Part shown: positions 15,800 to 22,498 of the stretch, in pieces
How positions within the stretch are numbered: the first letter of the stretch is position 1
Layout: the number at the start of each line of letters is the position of its first letter
Origin: CAZCQP01 sp964500895
Lineage (GTDB): Bacteria > Bacillota > Clostridia > Lachnospirales > JAISER01
Direction of reading: 5' to 3'
Assembly: GCA_964500895.1 (NCBI GenBank)
Contig: CAZCQP010000039.1
Span: 1 to 26,554 of the forward strand
Length of the DNA: 26,554 nucleotides
Program-made: the position numbers and the translations under genes
Notes under the pieces: generated by a model
What the model was told of the DNA's origin: nothing
What the model saw: the letters and a program-made list of their open reading frames with translations, nothing else
The model's database searches: none

Positions 15800-15897
15800 T
15801 TACGGCATACCCCACCATTCGTGGCTTATTGTACCTAGCGAAGCTGCTAATCAGTCTTTTTGTGCGATGCATTAATATAGAAGGTTAACGGCAAAGG

Positions 15898-15937
15898 AGC
15901 CTTTCACCCCGGTGAGAGGCTTTCATTTTAATTTTTT
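15898..15937 (+). terminator. Intrinsic terminator downstream of csp
   Basis: AGCCTTTCACC (15898-15908) pairs with GGTGAGAGGCT (15911-15921) with one U-G pair, followed by a T-rich tract ending in six T at 15932-15937. The roughly 100 bp between the csp stop and this hairpin show no gene. Confidence 0.75.
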
Positions 15938-15986
15938 GCCCATCCCTCGCCTCATGCAGCCGCCATAAACAGACACAATATCCCAC

Positions 15987-16015
15987 TTGCCAAAGCCTTG
16001 CTTTTGATGTATACT
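15987..16015 (+). promoter_or_regulatory. ssrA: Promoter of ssrA (tmRNA)
   Basis: TTGCCA (15987-15992), 17-bp spacer and TATACT (16010-16015), each five of six to consensus. The start near 16022 leaves a leader of about 30 nt that RNase P would remove. Confidence 0.75.
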
Positions 16016-16051
16016 CACTGTGTACCACCGAACCACCACCCGCTCACACAG

Positions 16052-16401
16052 GGGGGTGCAATGGTCTCGACGGGGACTTTGCAACCAGAAATAGCCATCT
16101 GCAGCCGGCAACTGCATACCAAGCCGAAACTTTTAAAAACAAACGACAATAATAATTTAGCTTTTGCCGCTTAATTAAAGCGGCCGTCGGCCTGGCGTCT
16201 CCTGCTGCGCCAGAACCCGGCGTCGACTTTGCAGGGCACTTTTGCGCCTAAGCTTTGCGGCGTAAAAAGATTTTATGAAGCTACCAAGCTTAAAGGCGTG
16301 TTGGTTTGCCTCTAAGCAAGGGAATGCCCAATAACCAACTGTGATGGGAGAAGTTTTTGTTTGTCGGTTTTCGGACAGGGGTTCGATTCCCCTCACCTCC
16401 A
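16052..16401 (+). ncRNA. ssrA: Transfer-messenger RNA (tmRNA)
   Basis: Rescues stalled ribosomes and tags the nascent chain for degradation. The 5' end GGGGGTGCAATGG and the 3' end with T-arm GGGGTTCGATTCCCC and acceptor strand CACCTCC form the tRNA-like domain (seven acceptor pairs, 16052-16058 with 16394-16400). CCA is not encoded. The tag frame ends in a TAA at 16172-16174 and reads NDNNNLAFAA at its C-terminus. By alignment with clostridial tmRNAs the resume codon should be at 16139-16141, which is ACA (Thr) rather than the usual GCA (Ala). The mature length is about 350 nt. The three- to four-pseudoknot core was not folded in detail. Confidence 0.97.
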
Positions 16402-16417
16402 TACCATTAAAACCATG

Positions 16418-16465
16418 AAAAAGCCCGAGTTAGCGGTATTTACGCCGCTTGCGCCGGGCTTTTTG
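16418..16465 (+). terminator. Terminator of ssrA
   Basis: AAAAAGCCCG (16418-16427) pairs with CGGGCTTTTT (16455-16464), enclosing a second small hairpin AGCGG/CCGCT. Confidence 0.85.
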
Positions 16466-16978
16466 TTTGCTGTTTGAAGGGTTTTGGGTACTATAGTCAT
16501 TTCTCAGACTCAGAGAATCATGCCTTTTACACGGTTTTGGGTCGTCACCGGTGATACAGCTCGGCGGCGTTATATATCATAAATAAATGGCGCAGGTAAA
16601 TGCGCATTTCATAGGGTTTGTAAAATCGGACTTGATTTCCTAACGGGTCCTGCCATCCAGAAAGCAAAAAGCCTGTAAACATAATGTTTACGGGCTTTTT
16701 TTGCTTGTCAACAAAATGTACCGTGCATTTCTTTGTAAAATAATCCATATAAATTGTAATTTTGTTAATACGAAAAGCTACTTAATTATGTTATGGTCAT
16801 TAATATGTATGCACGCAACAACTCAATAAGGGGGAGTTAATGGAAACACACACAAGTTTCATGCTTTAATGCTGGGTTTAGCTTTATTTGTTGTGCCAAA
16901 TGGTAAGTGATAGGAAAGTGCTGCTATCATTGGCACACAGGTGGCTAAAAGGTAACAAAACGATGAAGGAGGATGTCT
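16466..16978. other. Gene-poor interval with orphan terminator and decayed signal-peptide-like frame
   Basis: No full gene is supported over about 510 bp. A strong hairpin with T run lies at 16664-16704, although no plus-strand gene precedes it. At 16831-16839 an AAGGGGGAG site precedes ATG 16841, which opens a nine-codon frame ending TAA. A second ATG overlaps that stop (TAATG) and reads MLGLALFVVPNGK, then stops. The hydrophobic run looks like a frameshifted signal peptide. The rest is AT-rich with no recognised motif. Confidence 0.5.
16664..16704 (+). terminator. Orphan intrinsic terminator-like hairpin
   Basis: GCCTGTAAAC (16671-16680) pairs with GTTTACGGGC (16686-16695), flanked by AAAAA and seven T. 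It could end an undetected small RNA, or be the remnant of a deleted gene. Confidence 0.7.
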
Positions 16979-18769
16979 ATGAAAAAGAAACTTACGGCTT
17001 TTTTGCTTATGCTGGTCATGGTATTAAGCGTTATGGGTGGCACCACATTGGCATTCGGAGCAACAACGAACCTGGTGGATACCTACACACCCTTTAACAA
17101 AAGCAGCAGCTTTAAGGATTTTCCCACAAGCGGCGATGATGTGCTGTCTATGGGGGGCAAAAAGTACAAAAATGCTTTTGTGCTGGACTTTTACGCAACA
17201 GATGGCACGGCGTCCTATAACATTGAAGGCCAGTACACCACATTAACCGGCATTGCAGGTGTTCCAGAAAAATATTCCGTGGGAACAACCATGAATATAT
17301 ATGGGGACAATGCATTGCTTACAACCATGGACATAAGGCCGGACCAGCTTCCCCAAAGCTTTTCTGTCAATGTTTCCGGGGTAAGCAATTTAAAGTTTGA
17401 AGTTTTGGAAACAGATGCAGATATCAATGGGTTTTATACCTATATCGGCTTTGCGGAACTGGGGTTGCACACCGATTCTCCGTCTTCCCCAACTTCCAAT
17501 GCAACCTATGCCCCCAGCACAGCATCTGCATCCGCAGGCAATTTGGTGGACACGTACACACCGTTTAACAAAAGCGGTAGTTTTAAAGATTTTCCCACAA
17601 GCGGCAGTGATGTGCTGTCTATGGGGGGCAAAAAGTACAAAAATGCTTTTGTGCTGGACTTTTACGCTACAGACGGCACCGCTTCCTATAACATTGAAGG
17701 CAAGTACACCACATTAACCGGTATTGCGGGTGTTCCAGAAAAATACTCCGTGGGCACCACCGTGAATATATACGGGGACAATGCGCTGCTTACCACCATG
17801 GATATACGGGCGGATCAGCTTCCCCAAAGCTTTTCTTTAAACGTTTCCGGGGTTAGCAATTTAAAGTTTGAAGTTTTAGAAACAGACGCAAATATCAATG
17901 GGTTTTATACCTATATCGGCTTTGCGGAACTGACGCTTTACGGTGGTACCCCCAGTATTTCAACACCTACGCCACCCCCAACGCCCACTCCCAATCCCAC
18001 GCCTACACCCACATACACACCCACGCCCACACCAACCCCTTCAACAGGAACAAACCCATCTGGCTTTGACCTGGAAGCCATTGCGGTTGGGGTTAAATTA
18101 AAATGGCAGCGTTTATCCGGCGGTATGGGCTACAGGCTTTACCGTTCCCAAAGCGCATCGAATGAAGGCATTTCCGTTACCGATTTCTACATCACCAGCA
18201 ACGAATTTGTGGATGTTAACGTGGACAGCAACACCACCTATTATTACACCGTCAGGCAGGTGTTGGCCGAAGCACGGCCCTTTGAAGGCATTCCCGAAAA
18301 GCTTGGCCCTGCTTCCGGGCAAATTAAAGTGACCACAGGAAGTGAAATTCTTGGGGGAAATGGCTCTGACTCTACATCACCCAAGCAATTTATTTTAATG
18401 ACCTTAGACGACCCTTACATGAGCGTGAACGGTGTGCGGGAAGAAATAGACCCAGGCCGAGGCACAACCCCTCTTATTTTAAACAGCCGCACCATGGTGC
18501 CCATCCGTGCCATTGTAGAAGCCATGAACGGCACCGTTAACTGGAATGAATCTGCCAAAAGAATTACCCTAAACCACAAAGCCCAGACCGTCATCATGAC
18601 CCTGAATGACAAGAACATTTCCGTGAACGGTTCCTCCAAGGCCATCGACGTACCACCCACCTCCATCAATTCCCGAACCATGGTACCCATCCGTTTTGCA
18701 GCGGAAAACTTGGGCTGCCAGGTGGATTGGATTAATTCCACAAGGCAAATCGTTATTGTTTTTAGGTAA
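16979..18769 (+). CDS. Secreted protein: duplicated NPCBM-like domain, Thr-Pro linker, Fn3-like and stalk (Cu-amine-oxidase N-like) domain
   Basis: An exported 596-residue protein, probably cell-surface associated. The ATG at 16979 is preferred because AAGGAGG abuts the in-frame ATG at 16973. A signal peptide (about 1-28, MKKKLTAFLLMLVMVLSVMG) is followed by two 134-residue copies (31-164 and 188-321) differing at 9 residues. Their GGKKYKNAFVLDF and IEGKYTTLTG segments resemble NPCBM-type carbohydrate-binding modules. A Thr-Pro-rich linker (about 326-357), an Fn3-like domain (about 359-455, with GYRLYRS) and a C-terminal stalk region (about 470-596) follow. The stalk holds two SRTMVPIR motifs, typical of the copper-amine-oxidase-N family in Firmicutes. 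No catalytic domain is visible, so adhesion or wall-glycan binding is inferred. Confidence 0.9.
   Translation: MKKKLTAFLLMLVMVLSVMGGTTLAFGATTNLVDTYTPFNKSSSFKDFPTSGDDVLSMGGKKYKNAFVLDFYATDGTASYNIEGQYTTLTGIAGVPEKYSVGTTMNIYGDNALLTTMDIRPDQLPQSFSVNVSGVSNLKFEVLETDADINGFYTYIGFAELGLHTDSPSSPTSNATYAPSTASASAGNLVDTYTPFNKSGSFKDFPTSGSDVLSMGGKKYKNAFVLDFYATDGTASYNIEGKYTTLTGIAGVPEKYSVGTTVNIYGDNALLTTMDIRADQLPQSFSLNVSGVSNLKFEVLETDANINGFYTYIGFAELTLYGGTPSISTPTPPPTPTPNPTPTPTYTPTPTPTPSTGTNPSGFDLEAIAVGVKLKWQRLSGGMGYRLYRSQSASNEGISVTDFYITSNEFVDVNVDSNTTYYYTVRQVLAEARPFEGIPEKLGPASGQIKVTTGSEILGGNGSDSTSPKQFILMTLDDPYMSVNGVREEIDPGRGTTPLILNSRTMVPIRAIVEAMNGTVNWNESAKRITLNHKAQTVIMTLNDKNISVNGSSKAIDVPPTSINSRTMVPIRFAAENLGCQVDWINSTRQIVIVFR
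17069..17470 (+). repeat. Domain repeat copy 1 (402 bp)
   Basis: Codes for 134 residues beginning NLVDTYTPFN. It aligns without gaps to copy 2, starting 471 bp downstream. 125 of 134 residues are identical by my count, with many synonymous base differences. Confidence 0.95.
17540..17941 (+). repeat. Domain repeat copy 2 (402 bp)
   Basis: Second copy of the 134-residue domain, separated from the first by a 23-residue Ser/Ala/Thr/Pro-rich linker. Confidence 0.95.
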
Positions 18770-18785
18770 TGGCGCATTTGTTTCT

Positions 18786-18828
18786 GAAACCAGCAGATGG
18801 TTCAACGAGATCTGCTGGTTTCTTTTTG
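18786..18828 (+). terminator. Terminator of the secreted-protein gene
   Basis: GAAACCAGCAGAT (18786-18798) pairs with ATCTGCTGGTTTC (18810-18822), followed by TTTTTG. The stem is perfect. Confidence 0.9.
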
Positions 18829-18871
18829 TTTCTCCTTAAAAAGCCTTTAACTAAACCGTTTTGCACTGCCC

Positions 18872-18900
18872 TTGTTATTTAACCAATTTTGTTGTACACT
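18872..18900 (+). promoter_or_regulatory. Candidate promoter of the first GNAT gene
   Basis: TTGTTA (18872-18877), 17-bp spacer and TACACT (18895-18900), four of six matches each. The implied start near 18907 leaves about 24 nt to the AAAAGGAG site. Confidence 0.5.
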
Positions 18901-18946
18901 GAACCGAAAAACGAAAATAATTACAATTTGAAAAGGAGTGAATGCA

Positions 18947-19600
18947 TTGAACACCCAGATACGGCTTGAAACCCCTCAGGACCATTTTGTTGTTGAAGAC
19001 ATAGCACGGGATGCTTTTTGGAATCTATATAAACCCGGTTGCAATGAACATTTATTAATCCATCATTTGAGAAACCATACAGACCTTATCCCGGAACTTT
19101 GTTTTGTTATTGAGCTGGATGACGAGGTTGTTGGCAGCATTTTTTACACCCACTCAAAGGTTGTTGATGGTGACGGAAAGGAATACAAAACCATCACATT
19201 TGGCCCTGTGAGCATAAAGCCATCTCTGCACAGAAAAGGGCTTGGCCGCCAGCTCATTACGCATTCCATTGAACAGGCCAAAGCATTGGGCTATAACGCC
19301 ATAATCATTGGGGGTTACCCCCACCACTATAAACCCTACGGGTTTGAAGGCACAAAGAAATACCACATTGCCATGCCGGACAATCAATTTTATACGGGCA
19401 TCATGGCTTTACCCCTTAAAGAAGGCTTTTTTGACCATGTGAAAAATGGCGTGGTTTATTTTAGTGAAGCAATGGAACCAGATGAAAGCATTCTGGAAGC
19501 GTACGACAGACAATTTAAGCCCCTTCCAAAACTGGTGACGGAAAGCCAGGCGCTTTTTGAGCAGGCCGTGTCCGAATTGGATACCACTGTTTATGAATAA
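18947..19600 (+). CDS. GNAT N-acetyltransferase, YhbS-like
   Basis: A cytoplasmic acyl-CoA-dependent acetyltransferase of about 217 residues. The acetyl-CoA site is in HRKGLGRQLI, preceded by the beta strand ITFGPVSIKPSLH and followed by GYNAIIIGGYPHHYKPYGF. The last motif is typical of the COG3153 (YhbS) branch. The substrate is unknown. The start is taken as TTG at 18947, about 8 nt after AAGGAG. The in-frame GTG at 18938 overlaps that site, and the ATG at 18942 is in another frame and reads only Met-His-stop, overlapping the TTG. It is the first of a run of plus-strand accessory genes. Confidence 0.87.
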   Translation: MNTQIRLETPQDHFVVEDIARDAFWNLYKPGCNEHLLIHHLRNHTDLIPELCFVIELDDEVVGSIFYTHSKVVDGDGKEYKTITFGPVSIKPSLHRKGLGRQLITHSIEQAKALGYNAIIIGGYPHHYKPYGFEGTKKYHIAMPDNQFYTGIMALPLKEGFFDHVKNGVVYFSEAMEPDESILEAYDRQFKPLPKLVTESQALFEQAVSELDTTVYE

Positions 19601-19651
19601 GATGGTGCATGTTTTTATAAAGCTTGTGAATATCGTGGGAGATTAAAATAT

Positions 19652-20608
19652 ATGACAAAAACGAATCATAACCCTAATTGCATCGACACCATTGAAGCCA
19701 TTGACATTGGCGGTATTAAACAATGGGTTTCGCTAAGGTCAGATGATACGTCAAATCCAATTATACTGTTTTTACATGGAGGCCCCGGCACAGCCCAGAT
19801 TGCGCTTGCTCGAAAAACACAGAAAACGTTGGAAAAAGACTTTATTGTTGTTAACTGGGACCAACGTGGTGCAGGCAAGTCCTATTCTTCAAAGTTAAAA
19901 GTTGAAGATATGCGGATTGAACGCTTTGTTTTAGATGCCATAGAACTTGTGCAGTATTTATTGCAACGTTTTGGCCAAGAAAAACTATTGCTTGTTGGCC
20001 ATTCGTGGGGAAGCGTCATTGGAGCCTATGTTGCATCCCGGCATCCAGAGTTGTTGCTGGCGTATGTTGGCATCGGGCAGGTGGTCGATATGGCAAGGGG
20101 CGAGTTGCTATCTTACCAATTTACATTAGACGAAGCAAAACGGTTGGGTAATCAGAAAGCTGTACGGGAATTGGAGTATATCGGCAAACCTCCCTATGCA
20201 AATTTGAAGGCAAGTGGCATCCAGCGCAAATGGTTGGATAAATTTGGCGGGCAAACAGCCCATGGTTCGGCAATAAGGCTCCTGCTTAAGAACGTGACCA
20301 ACCGTGATTTGAGCTTTTGGGGATTCATCAAGCTTATTCAAGGCGTGATATTTTCTTTGAAGCATTTAGAAAACGAGCTCAACAAAGTCAACCTCTTTGA
20401 AGATGTTACTGAAATAAACGCCCCTGTGTTTTTTTGCTGTGGACGGAGAGATTATACGGTTCCGTTTGAACTAACTGTGGAATACTTTGAAAAACTGAAA
20501 GCCCCTAAAAAAGAAATGGTTTGGTTTGAACACTCAGCACATTTGCCTAATTTTGAAGAACCTGAGGTGTTTAATACGTTTTGTGCAAAATTGAAAAACC
20601 ATATTTAA
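19652..20608 (+). CDS. Alpha/beta hydrolase, prolyl iminopeptidase-like (S33)
   Basis: A 318-residue cytoplasmic hydrolase. The oxyanion motif LHGGPGTAQ, the WDQRGAGKS segment and the nucleophile elbow GHSWGS (S118) are those of the proline-iminopeptidase branch. The acid D267 (GRRDYTVP) and base H297 (HSAHLPNF) complete the triad. A helical cap spans about 140-235. The substrate could be an N-terminal proline peptide or an ester; family membership alone does not tell. The ATG at 19652 has GGGAGA upstream. It lies 51 bp after the GNAT gene and 28 bp before the membrane peptidase. Confidence 0.88.
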   Translation: MTKTNHNPNCIDTIEAIDIGGIKQWVSLRSDDTSNPIILFLHGGPGTAQIALARKTQKTLEKDFIVVNWDQRGAGKSYSSKLKVEDMRIERFVLDAIELVQYLLQRFGQEKLLLVGHSWGSVIGAYVASRHPELLLAYVGIGQVVDMARGELLSYQFTLDEAKRLGNQKAVRELEYIGKPPYANLKASGIQRKWLDKFGGQTAHGSAIRLLLKNVTNRDLSFWGFIKLIQGVIFSLKHLENELNKVNLFEDVTEINAPVFFCCGRRDYTVPFELTVEYFEKLKAPKKEMVWFEHSAHLPNFEEPEVFNTFCAKLKNHI

Positions 20609-20636
20609 GATTTTCAAATATGACTGAGGTGTTTTT

Positions 20637-21005
20637 TTGGATAAATTTCTATCTATGCATTTTGCAGGCGTTGTCATGCTTGCATTTATCGTGTTTGTCG
20701 TTCACGAGTTAGGGCATTATTTGGCTTATCGCATTTTAGGTTATCAGGCAACGATTAGAAAGTCCCTGTTGGCACCAGGCATTGACCCAAAGGAAACCAT
20801 AGAGATTCCCTGTTGGCAGGGGCTTTTTATTGCGCTTTCTGGTTTTATATTTTCAACAGGCATTGTTGTATTTCCGCTTTTTCTCATGCATTATACCTAT
20901 TGGTTTGTATTATTAATTGGAAGTGTTGCAGGTTCTTGTGTTGATGCCATGTGGGCAATTTCCATGATAGGCCGAAAAAAGGTTACCATATATGCAAGAA
21001 AATAA
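20637..21005 (+). CDS. Small HELGH membrane metallopeptidase-like protein
   Basis: A 122-residue membrane protein with about three hydrophobic helices (about 9-28, 62-85, 88-105). The first helix carries the zinc motif HELGH (23-27), and the overall look resembles the DUF3267/M50-like group. A clear second Asp ligand motif is not obvious. The start is TTG at 20637, 5 nt after GAGGTG; an ATG at 20655 is the alternative. The sequence is AT-richer than the left half of the window. Whether it cleaves anything is unknown. Confidence 0.7.
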   Translation: MDKFLSMHFAGVVMLAFIVFVVHELGHYLAYRILGYQATIRKSLLAPGIDPKETIEIPCWQGLFIALSGFIFSTGIVVFPLFLMHYTYWFVLLIGSVAGSCVDAMWAISMIGRKKVTIYARK

Positions 21006-21047
21006 CCTTATGAAAAAATGTTTTGATTAACTTAAGGGAGATGCTCT

Positions 21048-21866
21048 ATGATTATTGATGGACATGCACACGCTTGTGGTGTTTTCGCTTCTGTTCAAAG
21101 CATTGAAAAATATTTAGCAGCGCACAACATAGAACTGGTTGTTTTAACCGGTGGAGAGCCTAATAGCGTTAAAAATTATAGCTACCCAATGCTTTCAAAT
21201 CTTATTACAAGTGAAAAGCTGGGTTACGGCTTCAACAAAATCATACGTAAGGTAACAAAGATTAAAAAGATGGCATCACACATAGATGAACAAAATGCAT
21301 ATGTATGCACGCTTGCAAAAAGACTGCCAGGTAAAGTCATTAACACCTATTGGGCTAACCCGTTAGATGATAACTGTTTTCAGAAAATGACACACTTTTA
21401 TGAAAAGCACGGCTTTGGCATGGTAAAGCTACATCAATGTTGGACTGAATTTGACATAACGGCTGACGTTTGTTCAAAAATATTTGCATGGGGCGCCGAA
21501 AATAAACGGCCCGTATTTATCCACTTGCTTTCCCAGGCGCAAGTGATGAAATTTGTGGATGTTGCAAACCGTTTTTCGGATACGGCGTTTATTGTTGCCC
21601 ACATGATTGGCTCAAGTTACATGATCAACAGGCTGACCAATCATCATGTGTTTTTTGATTTATCTGCACCACAGCTCTACGCTGTAGATATTTTGAGGAA
21701 AGCAATAACCGCATATGGTGCAGAAAAATTACTCCTTGGCAGTGACACACCATACGGCAACAATAATATGGATAAGATTATAGAAAGGCTTAAGCAACTG
21801 CAGCTATCAGAACAGGATATGAGGCTTATATGCGGTGATAACATTAAACGGTTTCTCATGCTGTAA
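21048..21866 (+). CDS. Amidohydrolase-family (PF04909-like) TIM-barrel hydrolase
   Basis: A 272-residue cytoplasmic enzyme of the metal-dependent amidohydrolase type. It opens with MIIDGHAHA (the HxH metal ligands H6 and H8), then shows KLHQCW, a strand ending in FIHLL, VAHMIGSS, and LLGSDTPYG with the conserved Asp near the C-terminus. A C-terminal GDNIKRFL is typical of this family. The reaction, hydrolysis or decarboxylation, cannot be told. The ATG follows AAGGGAG. GC content is visibly low: one 60-base line counted gave 23 G/C. Confidence 0.82.
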   Translation: MIIDGHAHACGVFASVQSIEKYLAAHNIELVVLTGGEPNSVKNYSYPMLSNLITSEKLGYGFNKIIRKVTKIKKMASHIDEQNAYVCTLAKRLPGKVINTYWANPLDDNCFQKMTHFYEKHGFGMVKLHQCWTEFDITADVCSKIFAWGAENKRPVFIHLLSQAQVMKFVDVANRFSDTAFIVAHMIGSSYMINRLTNHHVFFDLSAPQLYAVDILRKAITAYGAEKLLLGSDTPYGNNNMDKIIERLKQLQLSEQDMRLICGDNIKRFLML

Positions 21867-21895
21867 AGTTAGAAAACAAAAGGGGATTGAAACAC

Positions 21896-22360
21896 ATGGT
21901 TGAATATCGAAAAGCCACAATCCACGACATGAACGATTTATTAAAAGTGCGCATGGATTTTCTCCGGGATGTAGGCAGTGTGAACACGGAAGATGAAGAA
22001 ACACTACTGTTAGAGGCCAATGAAGCTTTTCTGGCCAAAACCCTTGCAGACGGAAGCTATGTTCAATGGCTTGCTGTGGATGACGGAAAAATTGTTGCAA
22101 CGGGCAGTGTGTCCTTTTACCTATTGCCCCCCAACAAAAAACTGCCCAATGGAAAAGCTGCGTACATTGCAAATATGTTTACATACCCTGAGTATCGCAA
22201 TCAAGGCATTGCATCCAAGCTTTTGGCCTTGGTGGTTGAGGAAGCAAAAAAATTTGGGTGTAAAAAAGTGTTGTTAAATGCTACAGAAATGGGTAAAGCC
22301 ATTTACCTTAAATTTGGGTTTAAAGATTCGCAAGGCGACATGGTTTATCTCTATGATTAG
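21896..22360 (+). CDS. GNAT N-acetyltransferase
   Basis: A 154-residue GNAT protein. It starts MVEYRKATIHDMNDL. The acetyl-CoA-binding part is YIANMFTYPEYRNQGIASKLL, followed by VLLNATEMGKAIYLKFGF. The ATG at 21896 lies about 10 nt after AAAAGGGGA; the TTG at 21887 is too close to that site. The substrate is unknown. It sits 29 bp after the amidohydrolase gene and is likely co-transcribed. Confidence 0.87.
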   Translation: MVEYRKATIHDMNDLLKVRMDFLRDVGSVNTEDEETLLLEANEAFLAKTLADGSYVQWLAVDDGKIVATGSVSFYLLPPNKKLPNGKAAYIANMFTYPEYRNQGIASKLLALVVEEAKKFGCKKVLLNATEMGKAIYLKFGFKDSQGDMVYLYD

Positions 22361-22416
22361 GCATTCATGCATTAAATACCCCTTTTAGATGCTTGCATCC
22401 CATATAATAAATTTTT

Positions 22417-22464
22417 AAGTATGTTGTTTATACAACATACTTATTATTTTTGTAGCACTATAAT
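22417..22464 (+). promoter_or_regulatory. hcp promoter with perfect palindromic operator (HcpR/Crp-Fnr-like position)
   Basis: A perfect inverted repeat with 11-bp arms, AAGTATGTTGT (22417-22427) and ACAACATACTT (22432-22442), has a 4-bp spacer. A perfect TATAAT follows at 22459-22464, but the -35 place holds CATACT, a poor match that lies in the repeat. With a start at 22471 the repeat is centred at -41.5, the class II position of Crp/Fnr activators. HcpR, a family member known to control hcp in anaerobes, is the natural candidate. Confidence 0.75.
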
Positions 22465-22498
22465 GATGCATGTGATTATCTTTTAAGGAGGAAAAAAC

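Noticed and set aside
16175..16402. 75-codon minus-strand frame
   Set aside because: It lies entirely within the tmRNA gene, a common false ORF call.
16545..16748. 67-codon minus-strand frame (faintly Hfq-like VNIMFTGFLLSG)
   Set aside because: It runs straight through the terminator-like hairpin at 16664-16704, has no ribosome binding site, and the similarity is too slight to support.
16803..16978. Cyclic-di-GMP riboswitch before the secreted-protein gene
   Set aside because: The leader lacks the conserved core sequences of GEMM-type riboswitches.
17956..18052. CRISPR or tandem DNA repeat in the CCNAC-rich stretch
   Set aside because: It is the in-frame Thr-Pro linker of the secreted protein, with irregular period and no spacers.
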